The notes: generated from the letters alone by a model not told the origin. 64,000 nucleotides of DNA from Anastrepha obliqua (GCF_027943255.1 NC_072892.1:116515792-116579791), one strand, 5' to 3'; counted from the first letter of the stretch, positions 21,191 through 33,358 are shown. A program made the numbers and translations.

Positions 21191-22015
21191 ATTTTAGTAT
21201 GCGTTGGGTACGAAAAAATCAGTTCCATCTAAACTTTATTGCTTAAAATCTTTACTATTGTCAACAGCAGTTATATAGGGTTTACTTTTAATTTACTAAA
21301 AATAATAGAGCCAGAGCTTTGCTTTATACAAAATTAAAAAATATGAAAATTTTTGAAGCTTTTTTAATACTGCCATCCGTACATTTGTTATGCGTATGTA
21401 TGTGTACATGAAGGTGGGAGTATTTCAATAGAAATATATACGTGAATGCATGTACGACTCTTGAAAGTTAATATTCGTTCCACTTATTTGGTTTCAAATT
21501 TCATATAATTCTGCTGTAGTTTTTGTACTTTCTAAGGACTAAAATTTACTAAGTGAACTAACTAAAATGGAGAAAATATTTATTTTTCAACCAGTTTCCT
21601 TTTGAGAAAGGTTTTTCTAATTGCACACTTTGCCATTTGGTTTGTAACTTATTTTTTGGTAATGCTTTTAGTTGTATTTTTGTTGACCAACCGTCGTATT
21701 TAGCTCAAGAGTCGATGAATGTTTACGGTACGAGTTGCAGCTGTGAATGACCATTTGTGTCTTAACGATTAAATAAGCCGGTGCACTTGTTGGTTTGATT
21801 ATATATAATATAAAAAAAATAAACTGCCCTAAACTACATCTACCCACTATTGACGATAATGATTCAATATTCGTGAAAATTTAGGTCCCAAAACTGATGC
21901 TTTGGGGCACGAACAAATCCAAGTACCCATGGGCATTGCGTTATTAGCAAAAACCGTTATGCAAGGAGGAAAATTTGTTGTGTTGGAACATAAAGTAATA
22001 ATTATGTAAAGGTAA
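21191..22015. other. AT-rich non-coding stretch
   Basis: There is no convincing gene. A weak minus-strand match, KASVLGPKF near 21885, recalls the reverse-transcriptase motif GVPQGSVLGPLLF but is too short to call. Confidence 0.45.
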
Positions 22016-22019
22016 ACAA

Positions 22020-22440
22020 AGTTCCTCCTATCATCAAACAAACAGTCGTCGCACTCGCGTATAGACACTCACGTCGCTGTTGATATTTATGATTTCTAAG
22101 TTGTAAGAGACTTCGTTTATTAAAGATGGTGGGCTGGTTCTTTGATAAACCTATAAAAATGTCTCTTTTGCCAACAAATTAGTCAAGGGTCATATCTTCC
22201 GAATGGATACAAATGTTCCGGCTTTGAAAGTGTTCGATGCGTCGCCAGCTGTTGGTAGCAGAGGAAGAGGAAGTACCCCTATGCGTTAGAAAGACCAGGT
22301 AGAAAAAGACCTGGCTTCACTTGATGTGTCCAACTGGCGTCGGTTAGCCCGAATAAGAAGCGACTAGTGCGCTATGTTCAACTCAGCCAAAGTCGCGTAA
22401 AGGGTTATCGCCCCAATCAAGAAGAACTGGCCACACAATT
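22020..22440 (+). mobile_element. RTE LINE 3' fragment with internal gap
   Basis: The first part (22028-22175) matches 32741-32900 of the large RTE copy: AACAGTCGTCGCACTCGCGT and AGAGACTTCGTTTATT. The second part (22190-22420) encodes MDTNVPALKVFDASPA and NWRRLARIR, with a TAG in the RWKDQV block. It ends GGTTATCGCCCCAATCAAGA and then AGAA. About 240 bp between the two parts are missing compared with the large copy. Confidence 0.7.
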
Positions 22441-25300
22441 ACCGAACATAGAGCGCAAAAGATCGATTGCCACATGATCTGTGTGTCATTACACGCCATT
22501 CTGCTGAAACCGAAGGTCGTTCAAGTCCGTGTCTTCAATTTCCACACTCGCCGTTGAGCGAAATGAGGTTTACTGCCGCATTTTTTTTTTGGCCAATATG
22601 CCATAGAGGCCAAGGAAGCTAAAACTCATGAAATAAGAAATATCCTTCCCTACAACTAAATCTTGCGCAGTTAACGCCTCAACGAAAGTGAGATATTTCT
22701 TCACTTCTTCAGGCATAAATCATTGAGTGGGTAAGTGGTGGAACAATTAGCGTATTTATTCAGCAGTTAAGAAGTCAAAATTTGTTGGATAATGAAAAAT
22801 CGTAATGACTACTCTTGACTACCAACTACTGTAGAAATTATTTATCATCAATCACGAGAAATGGAATACGAGTAAACGTGACCTCAATAAGCTAATCGTA
22901 ACCTGCGAGTTTACTTAAGAACCACAGTAACCAAAGTAGCATCGTAGCTGTCTTTGAATACGTGGTTACGTCGCAAAGCAACACAAAATGAAAATTCGCG
23001 GTTAAACTCAAATCGAAAGCAAAAGAAAAAAAAAATCCGCTACAGAAAACTAACCTTCAAGGAAGATTTTATCCATCAATCGAAATCAATTCAAAGCGAC
23101 ACTGACAACAAAGTTCGTAGCAAAACAAAGGCAAGCATCGACGACAAAACTGTTCATAAACGACAATGCCGAAGCGCAATTCAATCATCACCGTCGAGGT
23201 TGCATTGAAAAATTGCTTTCTCTTCAAAATTCTTTAGCAATGTCAGGCAAAATGAAGACACAAACGAAAGGCGAAGTAGTTGTGCCCACAGCAGTTGGGA
23301 TTGAATTGTGAGAAACACCCGAAACTCGATTGCAATTTTCGCAGTCAATCGCCGAGCACTCGACACAGACGCAGCTGAGCTTTTATTGTGGCAATCACAA
23401 CTTTGTGGCTTGTTGTTGTTGCTGTTGGTGCATTGCAGCTATGGCTTATCCGTTTGCGAAATAGTATACTAGCTGATGTAGCTGAAGGAAGGAAGGATGT
23501 ATAAGTAGAAAAGCACAGAAATTACGTTCACAAAACTCAACTAGCAAACAAGCCTGGAAGCTCTCAGCTTCACCTCCACTCCCTTTAGCGTGCACTTTTC
23601 CAACGCCCGCTTTATCCTGCTGTTTCTCTTTCTACACTGAACCCCTCTTTGGCATTTTCGCAGAGTCAATTGGCATCTTTGCTACCACAGCTATGTATCT
23701 ACACGCACACATACAAACATATATAAATACATATACCTTATTGACGGTCATAGACTGCGCTCCCACTCCCACTCGCCAGCACCTCCTCCTCACTACCATC
23801 GCCAGCAACAATGTTGATTGCTTTTTCTTGTCTTCGCCACTGGAACAACACGAACAATGCACTTTTTGTGTGTGAGTTTGTTTGTAGGTGTGTGGTGCAT
23901 GTATACACATGTGTGATTGTTTGCGTTGTGCTGCTGTACATGCGGGAGCAATTCGAAGCGTTTTCGGCGCATTTAGCTGAAGAATTAAACCCGAGCAGCA
24001 GCCAAAGCAATCAGTGGCACACAAAGCAACGTTGCATTTGTATCAGAAACCCTATACCCCCTCACCAAAATTTTGCACTCACTTGTGGCTTAATGCCTGC
24101 TTGTCTGCTTGACTTGCTAGCGATAAATTTTCATTTTCTTGTTAAATTGCTCTGCTCTCTGCCTGGCGAATGTTCGTTCAACGACTGCCTTATGCTTTGA
24201 TTGTTGCTGCTGACGTCACTGCTGCCGTTGTACTCATTGTTCTGGTGTCGATTGCTTCTTGATTGCGGCGCACAAATACAAATGCGTCTAACCCATGGCA
24301 CAAACACACATACGAACGCATACGCACACATACTCACTAATATTCAGATTCATTCACTCATGCACCTGCACATCAAATGCTGCATTCACACATGCATTTA
24401 CTTACTACACCCGCACATTAACAAAGCAAACACTTGCTGCAATTTTTCCTCGTCGATTTGGTTTGCTGTTGATTCTTGATTGTCTTTGATTTCCTGTGAA
24501 TTGCTGCGCCTCTCAAGTTCTCCCAAGTGGAAGTTTTTTAAATCAGAACTGATTGCCACCAACATGTGCTCGATTTTCGATCTACAAGTTCTTGCTAACC
24601 ATCGGTGAGGGAATAACGGTTATGTGCCATTCAGATGAAAACGGCAAATAGCTTGAATATGTACAATATCAATGTATTTGTGCACATTTCATTCCATGCA
24701 TAGCTGTTAGACAACACAGAGCCTTTTAAATTCCAGTTCCTTATTTAGCATTGCTCATTTTTGACAGCTCAACGAAATTTCTTTGGAAATATGTCAAATA
24801 GAAAATCTTCAACTTACTAAAATGAGTTCGATTCCCTCAAGATCCTTATAAAAATAAAATAAGTCCACTACAGCGACGATGACAAGAAGGATAAGATAGC
24901 GCCGGTCGTGGCGTCACACTGCTTTTTTTTGTCCTATAGCCTCATAACTTAATGAAATTAAAAAAAAAAATTTGTTTTAAAGCTCTGAATAGTAATTTTA
25001 CACAAAAACAAATGTCATTTAAACAAGTGCGAGGTAGTGTATTTAAGAAGTACGATGTCATAAGAGAAGTTGAGCATCAAATTATATATTTTTGCATTTT
25101 CATGCGACTAAATATATTTATTTGTTCTATTGTGTTTTAATTTAATTTTCTTTTATTACAAAAAGGCTTTTGTTCATATCTTACCAAATTTTTTTTGAGA
25201 ACTAGAATTATTTGTTTAAAAAATGCTTTTTCTTTTCATCTTATTAATTAATTTTTTTTTTTAACACTGAGAGAACTGCATACAAACTCCCCAGAAAAAT
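22441..25300. other. Non-coding stretch, unique island 23400-24500
   Basis: No transposon protein is visible. Short CACACATACAAACATA-type tracts and TTGTTGTTGTTGCTG occur at 23400-23430 and 23700-24400. These give overlapping chance frames on both strands. A Lys/Ser-rich frame at 22954-23208 has no motif. It may be regulatory or intronic DNA of a distant host gene. Confidence 0.4.
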
Positions 25301-25309
25301 GCCGGTTGC

Positions 25310-25965
25310 GCGCCTTTGTCAAGACCAGAATTTATAAAGGCCGTTATTCAATGCTTTATGGTTTTTCAAAACATTATCCTGCATTCGCTTGAATAAATTT
25401 CTAAAACACTTTTGCCACTCAGAAGTGGATACCTCCAAAACGACTTATTCAAAGACTTCAACAGCTTCTTCATGCGTTGAAATCGCATTTTATATTCGGG
25501 AACAAAAGGAAATTATTAGGTGCCAAATAGATAATTTGAGTGACCAAAAACTCTCTTCCCTAAATTCTCCGAAAACTTCTGGCAAGCAAATTGTTGAGTA
25601 ACACTCGTAATTAACTGTTTTGAGTTTATTCAGTGGTACAGTTGTGACATTACCAGATTTTCCGAAAAAACAGACAACCATTTGATTTGAGGTGCCAATT
25701 CCTCGAACCACTTTCTTTCAATTAAGATCATTTGGAACACATTTACTGTCGATTGCTGCTTTGTTTCCAGCTCATACGCATCAGTCCAAGTTTCGTCATA
25801 TGTTGCGTTGTCACGTGCTTTGAACTATTGCGACTGAATTTCTTTAACATTTTTTAGCACCAGCCGAGTCCTGCTTTGAGAACAAATTTTCTTATCGATC
25901 AAATGTTCAAGCAGTATTGTGTGGTTGCTGCTTACACTAATCCCGAGAAAGTCTATTGGTGCCAG
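25310..25965 (-). pseudogene. Mariner transposase, C-terminal and middle part
   Basis: Minus-strand pieces in order: LGISVSSNHTILLEHLIDKK (second helix-turn-helix), then DETWTDAYELETKQQSTV (first catalytic block, usually GDESWIYAYEPETKQQS). Next come SNQMVVCFFGKSGNVTTVPL and STICLPEVFGEFREE, then EEAVEVFE, a stop and VLEVSTSEWQKCFRNLFKRM near the C-terminus. The blocks with the second and third aspartates are deleted. The N-terminal part of the same family lies at 26480-26751 on the same strand. Confidence 0.7.
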
Positions 25966-26478
25966 CACTAACCGAAGTAAACGAAAGCCCCTGTCAGCTG
26001 CTTCGATGAAACTAATGAGAGCCCCATGTAAATGAAAAATCACCACACTTCCGATCCGTAATGTCATAGATTTTATCGCAGGAATTTAGAAATTTCCGTA
26101 GAATCGTGTCAGCTGATTGCTCTCTCACCCCACAGTGTTGCCAAACAGTACATTTCGAAATCATTTACAAAATAAACTTAGAAAAATTATAATTTTTATT
26201 AAAATAATTTAAAAACAACGTTGAATAATGTTAATTATGGATAAATTAACTATTTGTATTTGGTGGTTTTTGGCTTTGGTTTATTAAAAATGAAAAATTG
26301 TTACTGATAACGTGGTGTGATACAACCACATACAAATACACACAAACCGAGGTATTGTGTAAATATGTAACTAAAAGAACGCAGTTGTTTTCTACGGGAT
26401 AAGTTTCGCTCAAATTTGTATATCCTACGAGCTGTGGAAAGGGACTACGACATGTTGGTCAGTGTGCGCACTTTATAT
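25966..26478. other. Sequence separating two mariner halves
   Basis: This non-coding AT-rich segment of about 510 bp lies between the N-terminal and remaining parts of one mariner family on the same strand. It may be an insertion into a single mariner copy. I see no clear inverted repeats or duplicated target at its ends. Confidence 0.35.
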
Positions 26479-26479
26479 C

Positions 26480-26751
26480 ACGCGATGTGTCACATGATGA
26501 TCTTGCATTATCAATTGACGCACAACATCGATAGTTTCTGGCACAACACTCATTTTTGGACGGCGTTCACAAAATTCATCCTGCAAAGATAACAGGCACA
26601 TTGGAACTCAATTTTCCAGCGTTCCACAGTGGCTACTAAGTATGGTGCTTGAACGCCGAAGATCGAAGTAAGCTAAACACTTATGTGTCGATAATCCACG
26701 CCGAAAATCATAATAATTCATAGTACAAAACTGTTCATGAGTTAATTCCAT
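26480..26751 (-). pseudogene. Mariner transposase N-terminus
   Basis: From an ATG at 26751 the minus strand reads MELTHEQFCTMNYYDFRRGL, the start of the first helix-turn-helix. After a decayed stretch it continues DEFCERRPKMSVVPETIDVV and RQLIMQDHHVTHRVI. This is the linker region of the same lineage as 25310-25965. It stops where the 25966-26478 segment begins. Confidence 0.65.
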
Positions 26752-26759
26752 CACTGAAA

Positions 26760-27770
26760 GAGGAACAAATAAAGCTCGCAAGTGAAAACTTTATATGTAA
26801 GTGTATGCCAAAAAATACTAATATCGAATTACAGCCCATAACACGTGGTGTTGCAGAGGCGAAAAATGTAATAGACTCTGTATCCCTAAACAAACCGATG
26901 GTATAGCTCAGGCCTTCACAGATGTACGCAAACGCTGCCACCAATCGTTAATGGTAACGTACCAAGGAGAATGAGGGATGATCTGCTATCATAACAAATG
27001 AAGGAGACGTGGAAAGGAAAGTGTTTTTCGCAAGTCGAACAAAAGAATTTCAGACAAAAATTGCAAGAGCAGTCATTATGTGACATGTAGGGCACTTTTT
27101 GAAAGAAAATTTGTATTTAAAGGAATGATTTTCGAGTTAACTTTCTAAAACTATTTTGTAGCAGTTTGTTTTGTAGCAGGAGTCAAAACTTTTCCGCGTT
27201 AATTGCGGTTACGGGGCAAATATTAGAGCAGCTCATAGAATTGTTGATCTTAGATGAATCAATTTGAGTAAGAAATGCGTCGCTGTTGAAAGATTTGCAT
27301 GCCACAAGCGATTATTTTTTTTTTTTTTAATTTTTGTGTACGTACCCACATTCCTGAGACACAACTCCATTTTCTAAACGGAAAACAAAAAAAAAGAACA
27401 AAATTTGTAGTCATCAGCTTGGAAGAAATATTTTTACTGAACATTGTGGGACATTTTCTTTTTCGAAAATACGGGTAATGTAATACAAAACGTTAAGAAT
27501 ATAAATAAATAAATAATACTGTGGCAATTTTCGTGCGTTACGACAAAGTGAGAAAATAAAATTGCTAAAATTATTATTATTATTATATTACTTATAGGAG
27601 ATACATATATACACTATAACCCTAACTTAATTAGCACACTGGCTACTAGAGCTTTCAGTGCTTAATGAGAATAACAAAATGAATTATTTCTCACTGTACA
27701 ATTTAAATACGGTCTAATATATTAATGCATTTCATATAATTGTTTACTTTATTCAGATTGTCAAAAGTAA
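26760..27770. other. Non-coding stretch
   Basis: I recognise no gene. A plus frame near 26790-26930 (KNTNIELQPITRGVAEAKNV) faintly resembles the pogo/jerky motif PLDQGVI, but this is too weak to call. The rest is AT-rich. Confidence 0.4.
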
Positions 27771-27777
27771 TATTATT

Positions 27778-28010
27778 TCATAGAGTGGATGGTACCATAG
27801 TTCCAAATACAGTAGTCCGTTTGATGGTTAGTGTTGGACAGAGGTCTAGGAGGTGTTCGACTGAGATATGCCCTCCACAAAACTGACAAGTCCGGGAAGG
27901 AGAGCCGAAGATTTTCGTGTGTTGGTTTAGTATGACCGAGTCTCAGACGGGAAGTTGGGAATAGGGATATTTTACAATCAGGATTTATAAGGGTGCCTGG
28001 ATGATTAAGT
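27778..28010 (-). pseudogene. RNase H-type LINE C-terminus
   Basis: The minus strand reads TSRLRLGHTKPTHENLRL, then after a frame shift TCQFCGGHISVEHLLDLCPT, an intact CX2C...HX4C knuckle, and a stop at 27778-27780. The RLRLGHT--TH motif marks a different LINE family from the TGHW/TGHC type elsewhere in the window. It is 5'-truncated. Confidence 0.65.
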
Positions 28011-28571
28011 GAGACCAATCAAAATTGCTAAAATTTTTGAACATAGTTTTATACAAAAAATTGTATAAAAAAACGTAACATTTTAATGATATTTCTTATA
28101 TTTTTGTTAACATTTTATTATTAAGCCACATCAATTTGTCAGCAATGTCACACTGCAACACTGAAATGAATTGGCAGCATTTTTCGACAAGTGAAAACTT
28201 AGTAGTGCAACGCAAGTCTAGTTAGTTGAAAGTAACTTTCCAAAATGATTCGCTTTCTAGTAATCGCAGTGTGATTGTGCAAGTTTTCGAAATTGGTTGT
28301 CGAAAATTTGAAAAGAACTTCCGCAAACAATTTTTTGTAAAAGTTAAAATATTGAGTTTTCTTGTCTTATCTGACTACACCTTAAAAGTTAATATTCAAA
28401 TATATTTTGACATAACAGAAAAGAATGCGATGAGTACACAGAATAGGACTGAGATCACTTAAACTACTATACAAATGCCTCTATGTTCCTCTTCAATGTC
28501 GTCTTGGTGGCGACATTAACAAAGCAAACTAAAATTAGTGGATTTTACGAATATATGTACATATATCTACA

Positions 28572-28865
28572 GCGCTGCCGTAGCCAAATGAGTTGGTGCG
28601 GAATTCAGAGAGAACGTAGGTGCGAATCTCGCTCAAAGACCAAAATGAAGTTTTTCTAAAAGCGGTCGCTTCTCAGCAGCTGAAAAAGCTCGTCATAAAA
28701 ATTATCAGCCGTTAGGAATCGGCTTTCAAATGTAGGTCCCTCCATTTGTGGAACAACATCAAGACGCACGCCTCAAATAGGAGCAGCTCGGTGAAACATC
28801 CTAAAAGGGTGTACGCGGCATTACCATATATATATACATGTATATACATATATATATGTACATGG
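28572..28865 (+). mobile_element. tRNA-derived SINE with TA-rich tail
   Basis: The plus strand begins GCTGCCGTAGCCAAATGAGT and TGGTGCGGAATTCAGAG, then the B box AGGTGCGAATCTCG. About 13 bp between the two boxes are missing compared with the 3.2-kb copy. The body has GCGGTCGCTTCTCAGCAGC, GAAAAAGCTCGTCATAAAAA and GGTCCCTCCATTTGTGG. It ends GGGTGTACGCGGCATTACC, followed by an ATATATATACATGTATATAC microsatellite tail. This copy shows the family's natural 3' end and tail. Confidence 0.8.
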
Positions 28866-28944
28866 TATTCGTTGGTAGAATTAAGTTTTAAATTTAAAGT
28901 TCTCCCTAACCGCTGAGCGTATGTGCGGAGGGAGAACCGATGTC

Positions 28945-29600
28945 GCTGAACCGAACGCCGATGAAGGGCTGAAAAACGTCAGTTCGCAAATGAAGCGTAT
29001 TTCATGGCCAATAATCCGTGTGCAACTGCTCGTCGTAGATTCTGTTTACGTTACTCGGCGTTATTCGACGATCTCGTCATGCCTCAAGTGTAGATTTAAT
29101 TCGTCCCGAGCAACCAGTTCGATGGCAAATAGCCCACGGCCGGGGCCCAACTGGACATCGAGTACAAATTAAAATATTGAACTCGCTACAATTTTATGCG
29201 ATAATTTGCGTCGGTCTGTGTGCAAGAAACCGGCTGCCCAGGGACTTCCACAACTATTGCGGACGAAATATTGCGGAAGGATCTCAGACTTCAGTCCATC
29301 AAACTTGAAATCGTGCAAGCGCTTAAACCTAATAATTACAATTTGAATAAACATTTAGAACGAGACAATGTTGGAGCGATTTCGTACACTATATCTTGGA
29401 GTGATGAAGCCCATTTCCATTTAAACGGAAGTGTAAATGAACAAAATTGCCATTATGGGTATCCTAAAGAACAGAACTCACTATTAAAACCTTAGCAGTC
29501 GCTTCAGAGACCCAAAAGGTCGGTTTGGTATGCATTGACAAGTGGAATAATTGGACCTTTTTGCAGTGAAATTTCTTAGGCGTCAATGGACGAGCGAGAA
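28945..29600 (+). pseudogene. Tc/mariner transposase relic (probably DD41D-like)
   Basis: Plus-strand pieces: ARRRFCLRYSALFDDLVMPQ near the start, PRPGPNWTS (linker), ADEILRKDLRLQSIKLEIVQ (second helix-turn-helix end), then SWSDEAHFHLNGSVNEQNCH (first catalytic D with the HFxLNG-NxQNC signature of the DD41D group). WYALTSGIIGPF follows. The second and third aspartate blocks are missing. Frames are broken. No inverted repeats were located. Confidence 0.6.
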
Positions 29601-29604
29601 TGGG

Positions 29605-30105
29605 GAGTAAAATTTCAAGGCCATGCAACGTTTTGGGCATTTTCGTTCCGCGAGAGAGAAAAAAGATATAACGTAGAGGAAAAGGAGAGAGAGAGAGCTA
29701 TACCTTATATATATTTTATGATGAATTTTTGTTGCACAGTACAATAGGTGAAACTGTTCGGCGCCGCTGCGACTATTTCAGACTGTTCAGCACAATGACA
29801 ACTAGAATGATGGCCGCTACGGCTGCGCCTATTAATTTAGGTATTTTGTTCTTGTAGTCGCTAGGCATAGCATTTTAGCTTCGGAAGACATACGCATTTA
29901 GAGAAATAAAGTGAGTGCCCTGTGTGTGCGGTTATATGTACATACGTTCATATGTGCATATTAATAAGGATTGTTTTGCTGGAAGTTCAGAATACAAATA
30001 TATATGTACATAGGCTAGGGCATCAAGTCTGCATACGCACATAAAAATATGTGCATGCATATGCAAAAGATAATTGTTTTAGTATTTGTTAGGCAGGGAT
30101 TTGAT
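29605..30105. other. Non-coding stretch with GA-rich tract
   Basis: A GAGAGAGAGAG run lies near 29685-29697, and several TACATA and ATATGT tracts lie at 29930-30010. No gene is visible. Confidence 0.5.
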
Positions 30106-30112
30106 CATTAGG

Positions 30113-30402
30113 ATATATATACATATATATATAATTGGCGCGTACACCCTTTTTGGGTGTTTGGCTGAGCTCCTCCTCCTATTTGTGGTGTGCGTCTCCA
30201 CAAATGGAGGGGACCTACAGTTTAAAGTCCACTCCGAACGCAAATGGTTTTTATCAGGGGTTTTCATGGTTTTTCATGGCAGAAATACATTCGGAGGTTT
30301 ACCATTGCCTGCCGAGGGACGACCGCTATTAGAAACAAACTTTTTCTATTATTTGATGTTCATACACAGAGATTCAAACCTACGGCTGCAGTGGTCGCCG
30401 TA
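30113..30402 (-). mobile_element. tRNA-derived SINE with TA-rich tail
   Basis: The minus strand starts CTACGGCGACCACTGCAGCC and TAGGTTTGAATCTCTG (B box). The A-box half of the head has been replaced or lost. The body is well preserved (GGCAATGGTAAACCTCCGAA, GCCATGAAAAACC). It ends GTGTACGCGCCAATT followed by an ATATATATATGTATATATAT tail at about 30113, the same 3' end and tail type as the 28572-28865 copy. Confidence 0.8.
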
Positions 30403-30496
30403 GAGAATTAAGAATTAATTAATAATTGAATAGACTCAGCAGATAGTTCAACCTAATGAACTATTGATTCCAAAAACAACCTGTTTAAAACCTGCC

Positions 30497-30508
30497 ATAT
30501 CGTAAACC
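30497..30508. repeat. Target site duplication, left
   Basis: ATATCGTAAACC occurs here and again, identical over 12 bp, directly after the LINE's 3' end at 33386-33397. Confidence 0.9.
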
Positions 30509-31540
30509 GTAAATGCCCGGTTCCTTAATGGAGAAGGTGTCTCCTCCCGGCTTGTTGATGGGCTCGTGAGAGTAAAGACTGACATCACTGCCATCCAAGA
30601 GATGCGATGGACGGGGCAAGGCAAGAAAAACATAGGACCTTGCGACGTCTACTACAACTGCCATGTAAAGGAGCGCAAATTCGGTGTCGGATTTGTTGTG
30701 GGAGAGAGACTTCGTCGCCAAGTACTGTCGTTCACTCCGGTGGACGAGCGTCTCGCAATAATCCGCATCAAAGCGCGGTTTTTTCACATCTCGCTAATTT
30801 GCGCCCACGCCCCGACGGAAGAGAAGGACGACGCGACCAAAGATTCCTTCTATGAGCGCTTGGAACGTTCCTATGAGCGCTGCCCCCGCCACGACATAAA
30901 AATCGTGCTTGGCGACTTCCACGCCAGGGTGGGCAAGGAAGGAATTTTTGGTCCCACGGTCGGAAAATTCAGCCTGCACAACGAAACATCCGGTCACGGA
31001 CAGAGGCTGATCGACTTCGCCGGGACCCGAAACATGGTAGTCTGCAGCACCAGATTCCAGCATAAAAAGATCCACCAAGCTACCTGGCTGTCCCCTGATC
31101 GAAAAACGCGAAACCAGATCGATCATGTTGTGATAGATGGAGGAACGCTTCTAGTGTATTAGATGTACGTACGATCCGAGGACCCAACATCGACTCGTAT
31201 CATTACCTTATTGCAGCCAAACTGCGCACCCTCTGTGCAGCAAAAAACGAATATCTATCTACGCAACGAATGCTCGACATCGAAAAGCTGCAATCACAAC
31301 AGACAGCCAGAAGATTCGCCACTCGACTCTCACTCGTTCTCTTAGAGAGCACTGCCCAACAAACCGGCATGCACGAGCAATGGAGCAACATTTCTCGTTC
31401 CATACGTACCGCCGCCGAAGAACAAATCCGATTCCGGTGAGTCCGCAAAAACAATTGGTACGACGAGGAATGTTAGGCTGCCGCAGAAAGAAATGATGCC
31501 GCCTATAGAGCCACGTTGCGATCAGGGGCGCAACGCGAGC
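30509..31540 (+). pseudogene. RTE endonuclease domain and linker
   Basis: The frame runs from VNARFLNGEG through VKTDITAIQEMRWTGQG (catalytic glutamate), KERKFGVGFVVGERL, CAHAPTEEKDDATKDSFYER, VLGDFHARVG at 30907-30933 and TRNQIDHVVIDG. The invariant GDFNA motif has become GDFHA, which probably harms activity. The frame shifts near 31140. The linker then continues in another frame (DVRTIRGPNIDS, QTARRFATRLS, EEQIRFR) with a TGA near 31438 and a TAG near 31473 before the next shift at about 31530. Confidence 0.85.
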
Positions 31541-31541
31541 C

Positions 31542-32984
31542 ATGTGGAATCGCTACAGAGAGCTAAAAAAGAAATGGAGACGCATTATCCGAAAGAAGAA
31601 ACGAGAGGCCGAAATACGTGAGTGCGAGGAGCATGAGATGCTGGCCAATAGGAATAACGCCCGAAAATTTTACCAGAAAGTTCGGCGGCTTACAGAAGGT
31701 TTTAAGACCGGGGCGTTTTCCTGTAAGAACAAGGACGGCGAACTGGTGATTGACATCCAGAGCAATCTTAAATTATGGAGGGAACACTTCTCGAACCTGT
31801 TAAACAGTGATAGCTGCGCATGTCACAGAGAATGTGAAGATCCCGATACCCTAACCGACGACGACGGAATAGACGTTCCGCTACCCGACCATGACGAGGT
31901 GAGAATAGCGATAACGCGGCTAAAGAACAACAAAGCCGCGGGTGCCGACGGACTGGCGGCTGAGCTATTCAAACATGGCGGCGAGGAGCTGGTAAGGTGC
32001 ATGCATCAGCTCCTACGCAAAATATGGTCGGATGAAAGCATGCCTGCCTATTGGAATTTCAGTGTGCTCTGCCCAATCCATAAGAAGGGCGATCCTGCAA
32101 TCTGTGCCTATTACCGCGGGATTAGTCTTCTAAATATCGCCTATAAGGTTCTAGCGAGCGTATTGTGTGAAACGCTGAAGCCCACCGTCAACCAACTGAT
32201 TGGACCTAATGAGTGTGGCTTTAGACCTGGAAAGTCTACCATCGACCAAAAATACACAATACGCCAAATCTTAGAAAATACCCATGAAAGGAGAATCGAC
32301 ACACACCATCTTTTCGTCGATTTCAAAGCTGCATTCGACAGTACGGAAAGCAGTTAGTTGTATGCCGCGATGTCTGAATTTGGTATCCCCACAAAACTAA
32401 TACGGCTTTGCAAGATGACGTTGCTCAACACCAGCACCGCGGTCAGAATTCGGAACGACCTCTCCGAGCCATTTGATACCAAACGAGGTTTCAGACAGAG
32501 TGACTCGCTGTCGTGTGTCTTCTTTAACCTGATGTTGGAGAGCATCGTACGAGCCGCAGAACTTAATCGCTCAGGCACAATATTTTATAAGAGCGTACAA
32601 TTGTTGGCGTATGCCGATGATATCGACATCATGGGCCTTAAGAACCGCGCTGTTAGTTCTGCCTTCTCCAAACTGGATAAGGAAGCAAAGCGAATGGGTC
32701 TGGTGATGAACGAGGACAAAACGAAGTACCTACTGTCTTCAACCAAACAGTCGGCGCACTCGCGTATCGGCACCCACGTCACTGTTGACAGTTATAATTT
32801 CGAGGTTGTAAAAGACTTCGTTTATTTAGGAACCAGCATTAACACCGATAACAATGTTAGCCTTGAAATCCAACGTAGAATCTCTCTTACCAACAAGTGC
32901 TACTTTGGACTAAGTAGGCAACTGAGCAGTAAAGTTCTCTCTCGACGAACAAAACTAACACTCTACAAGAGTCTCATCCGATGA
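31542..32984 (+). pseudogene. RTE reverse transcriptase domain
   Basis: The frame opens with RAMWNRYRELKKKWRRIIR and EHEMLANRNNARKFYQKVRR. It then has KNNKAAGADGLAAELFKHGG (finger region), CPIHKKGDPAICAYYRGISL, NECGFRPGKSTIDQ, HHLFVDFKAAFDS (catalytic D) and LLAYADDIDIMG with the YADD box at 32610-32621. One in-frame TAG at 32355-32357 splits the domain just after the first catalytic block. Otherwise the frame is continuous to 32984. All the catalytic aspartates are present. Confidence 0.9.
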
Positions 32985-33358
32985 AGCGACGCTTGGAGTG
33001 TTCGAGAGAAAGATTCTGCGTCAGATTTTTGGACCTTTTGCACGTTGGCAACGGCGAATATCGCAGACGATGGAGCGCTGAGCTGTATGCGCCTTACGAC
33101 GACATAAACGTAGCGCAGCGAATAAAGATCCAGTGGCTACGTTGGCTGGGTCAGGTCATCCAAATGGATACAAACGCTCCGGCTTTGAAAGTATTCGATG
33201 CGGTACCAACTGGTGGAAGAGGAAGAGGAAGGCTTCCTCTGCGTTGGAAAGATCAGGTGGAGAAGGACTTGGCTTCACTTGGTGTGTCCAATTGGCGCCG
33301 GTTAGCACGAGAGAGAAACGACTGGCGCGCTTTGATAAACTCGGCCAAAATCGCGTAA
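32985..33358 (+). pseudogene. RTE C-terminal region
   Basis: After a short deletion and frame change the sequence encodes GNGEYRRRWSAELYAPYDD, QRIKIQWLRWLGQVIQMDTN, APALKVFDAVPTGGRGRGR, RWKDQVEKDLASLGVSNWRR and NDWRALINSAKIA, followed by a stop at 33356-33358. The same tail can be recognised in all the other RTE fragments of the window. The stop is followed by only about 27 bp before the insertion ends. Confidence 0.85.

Noticed and set aside
21880..21920. Reverse-transcriptase motif KASVLGPKF on the minus strand
   Set aside because: A single nine-residue match in AT-rich DNA without flanking reverse-transcriptase blocks.
23632..24479. Several 90-130 residue frames on both strands
   Set aside because: They overlap microsatellite-like CACATAC and GTGTGTG tracts and encode low-complexity Thr/His or Cys/Val strings.
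26790..26930. Possible pogo/jerky transposase piece
   Set aside because: Only a vague resemblance to a PLDQGVI motif. No second block supports it.
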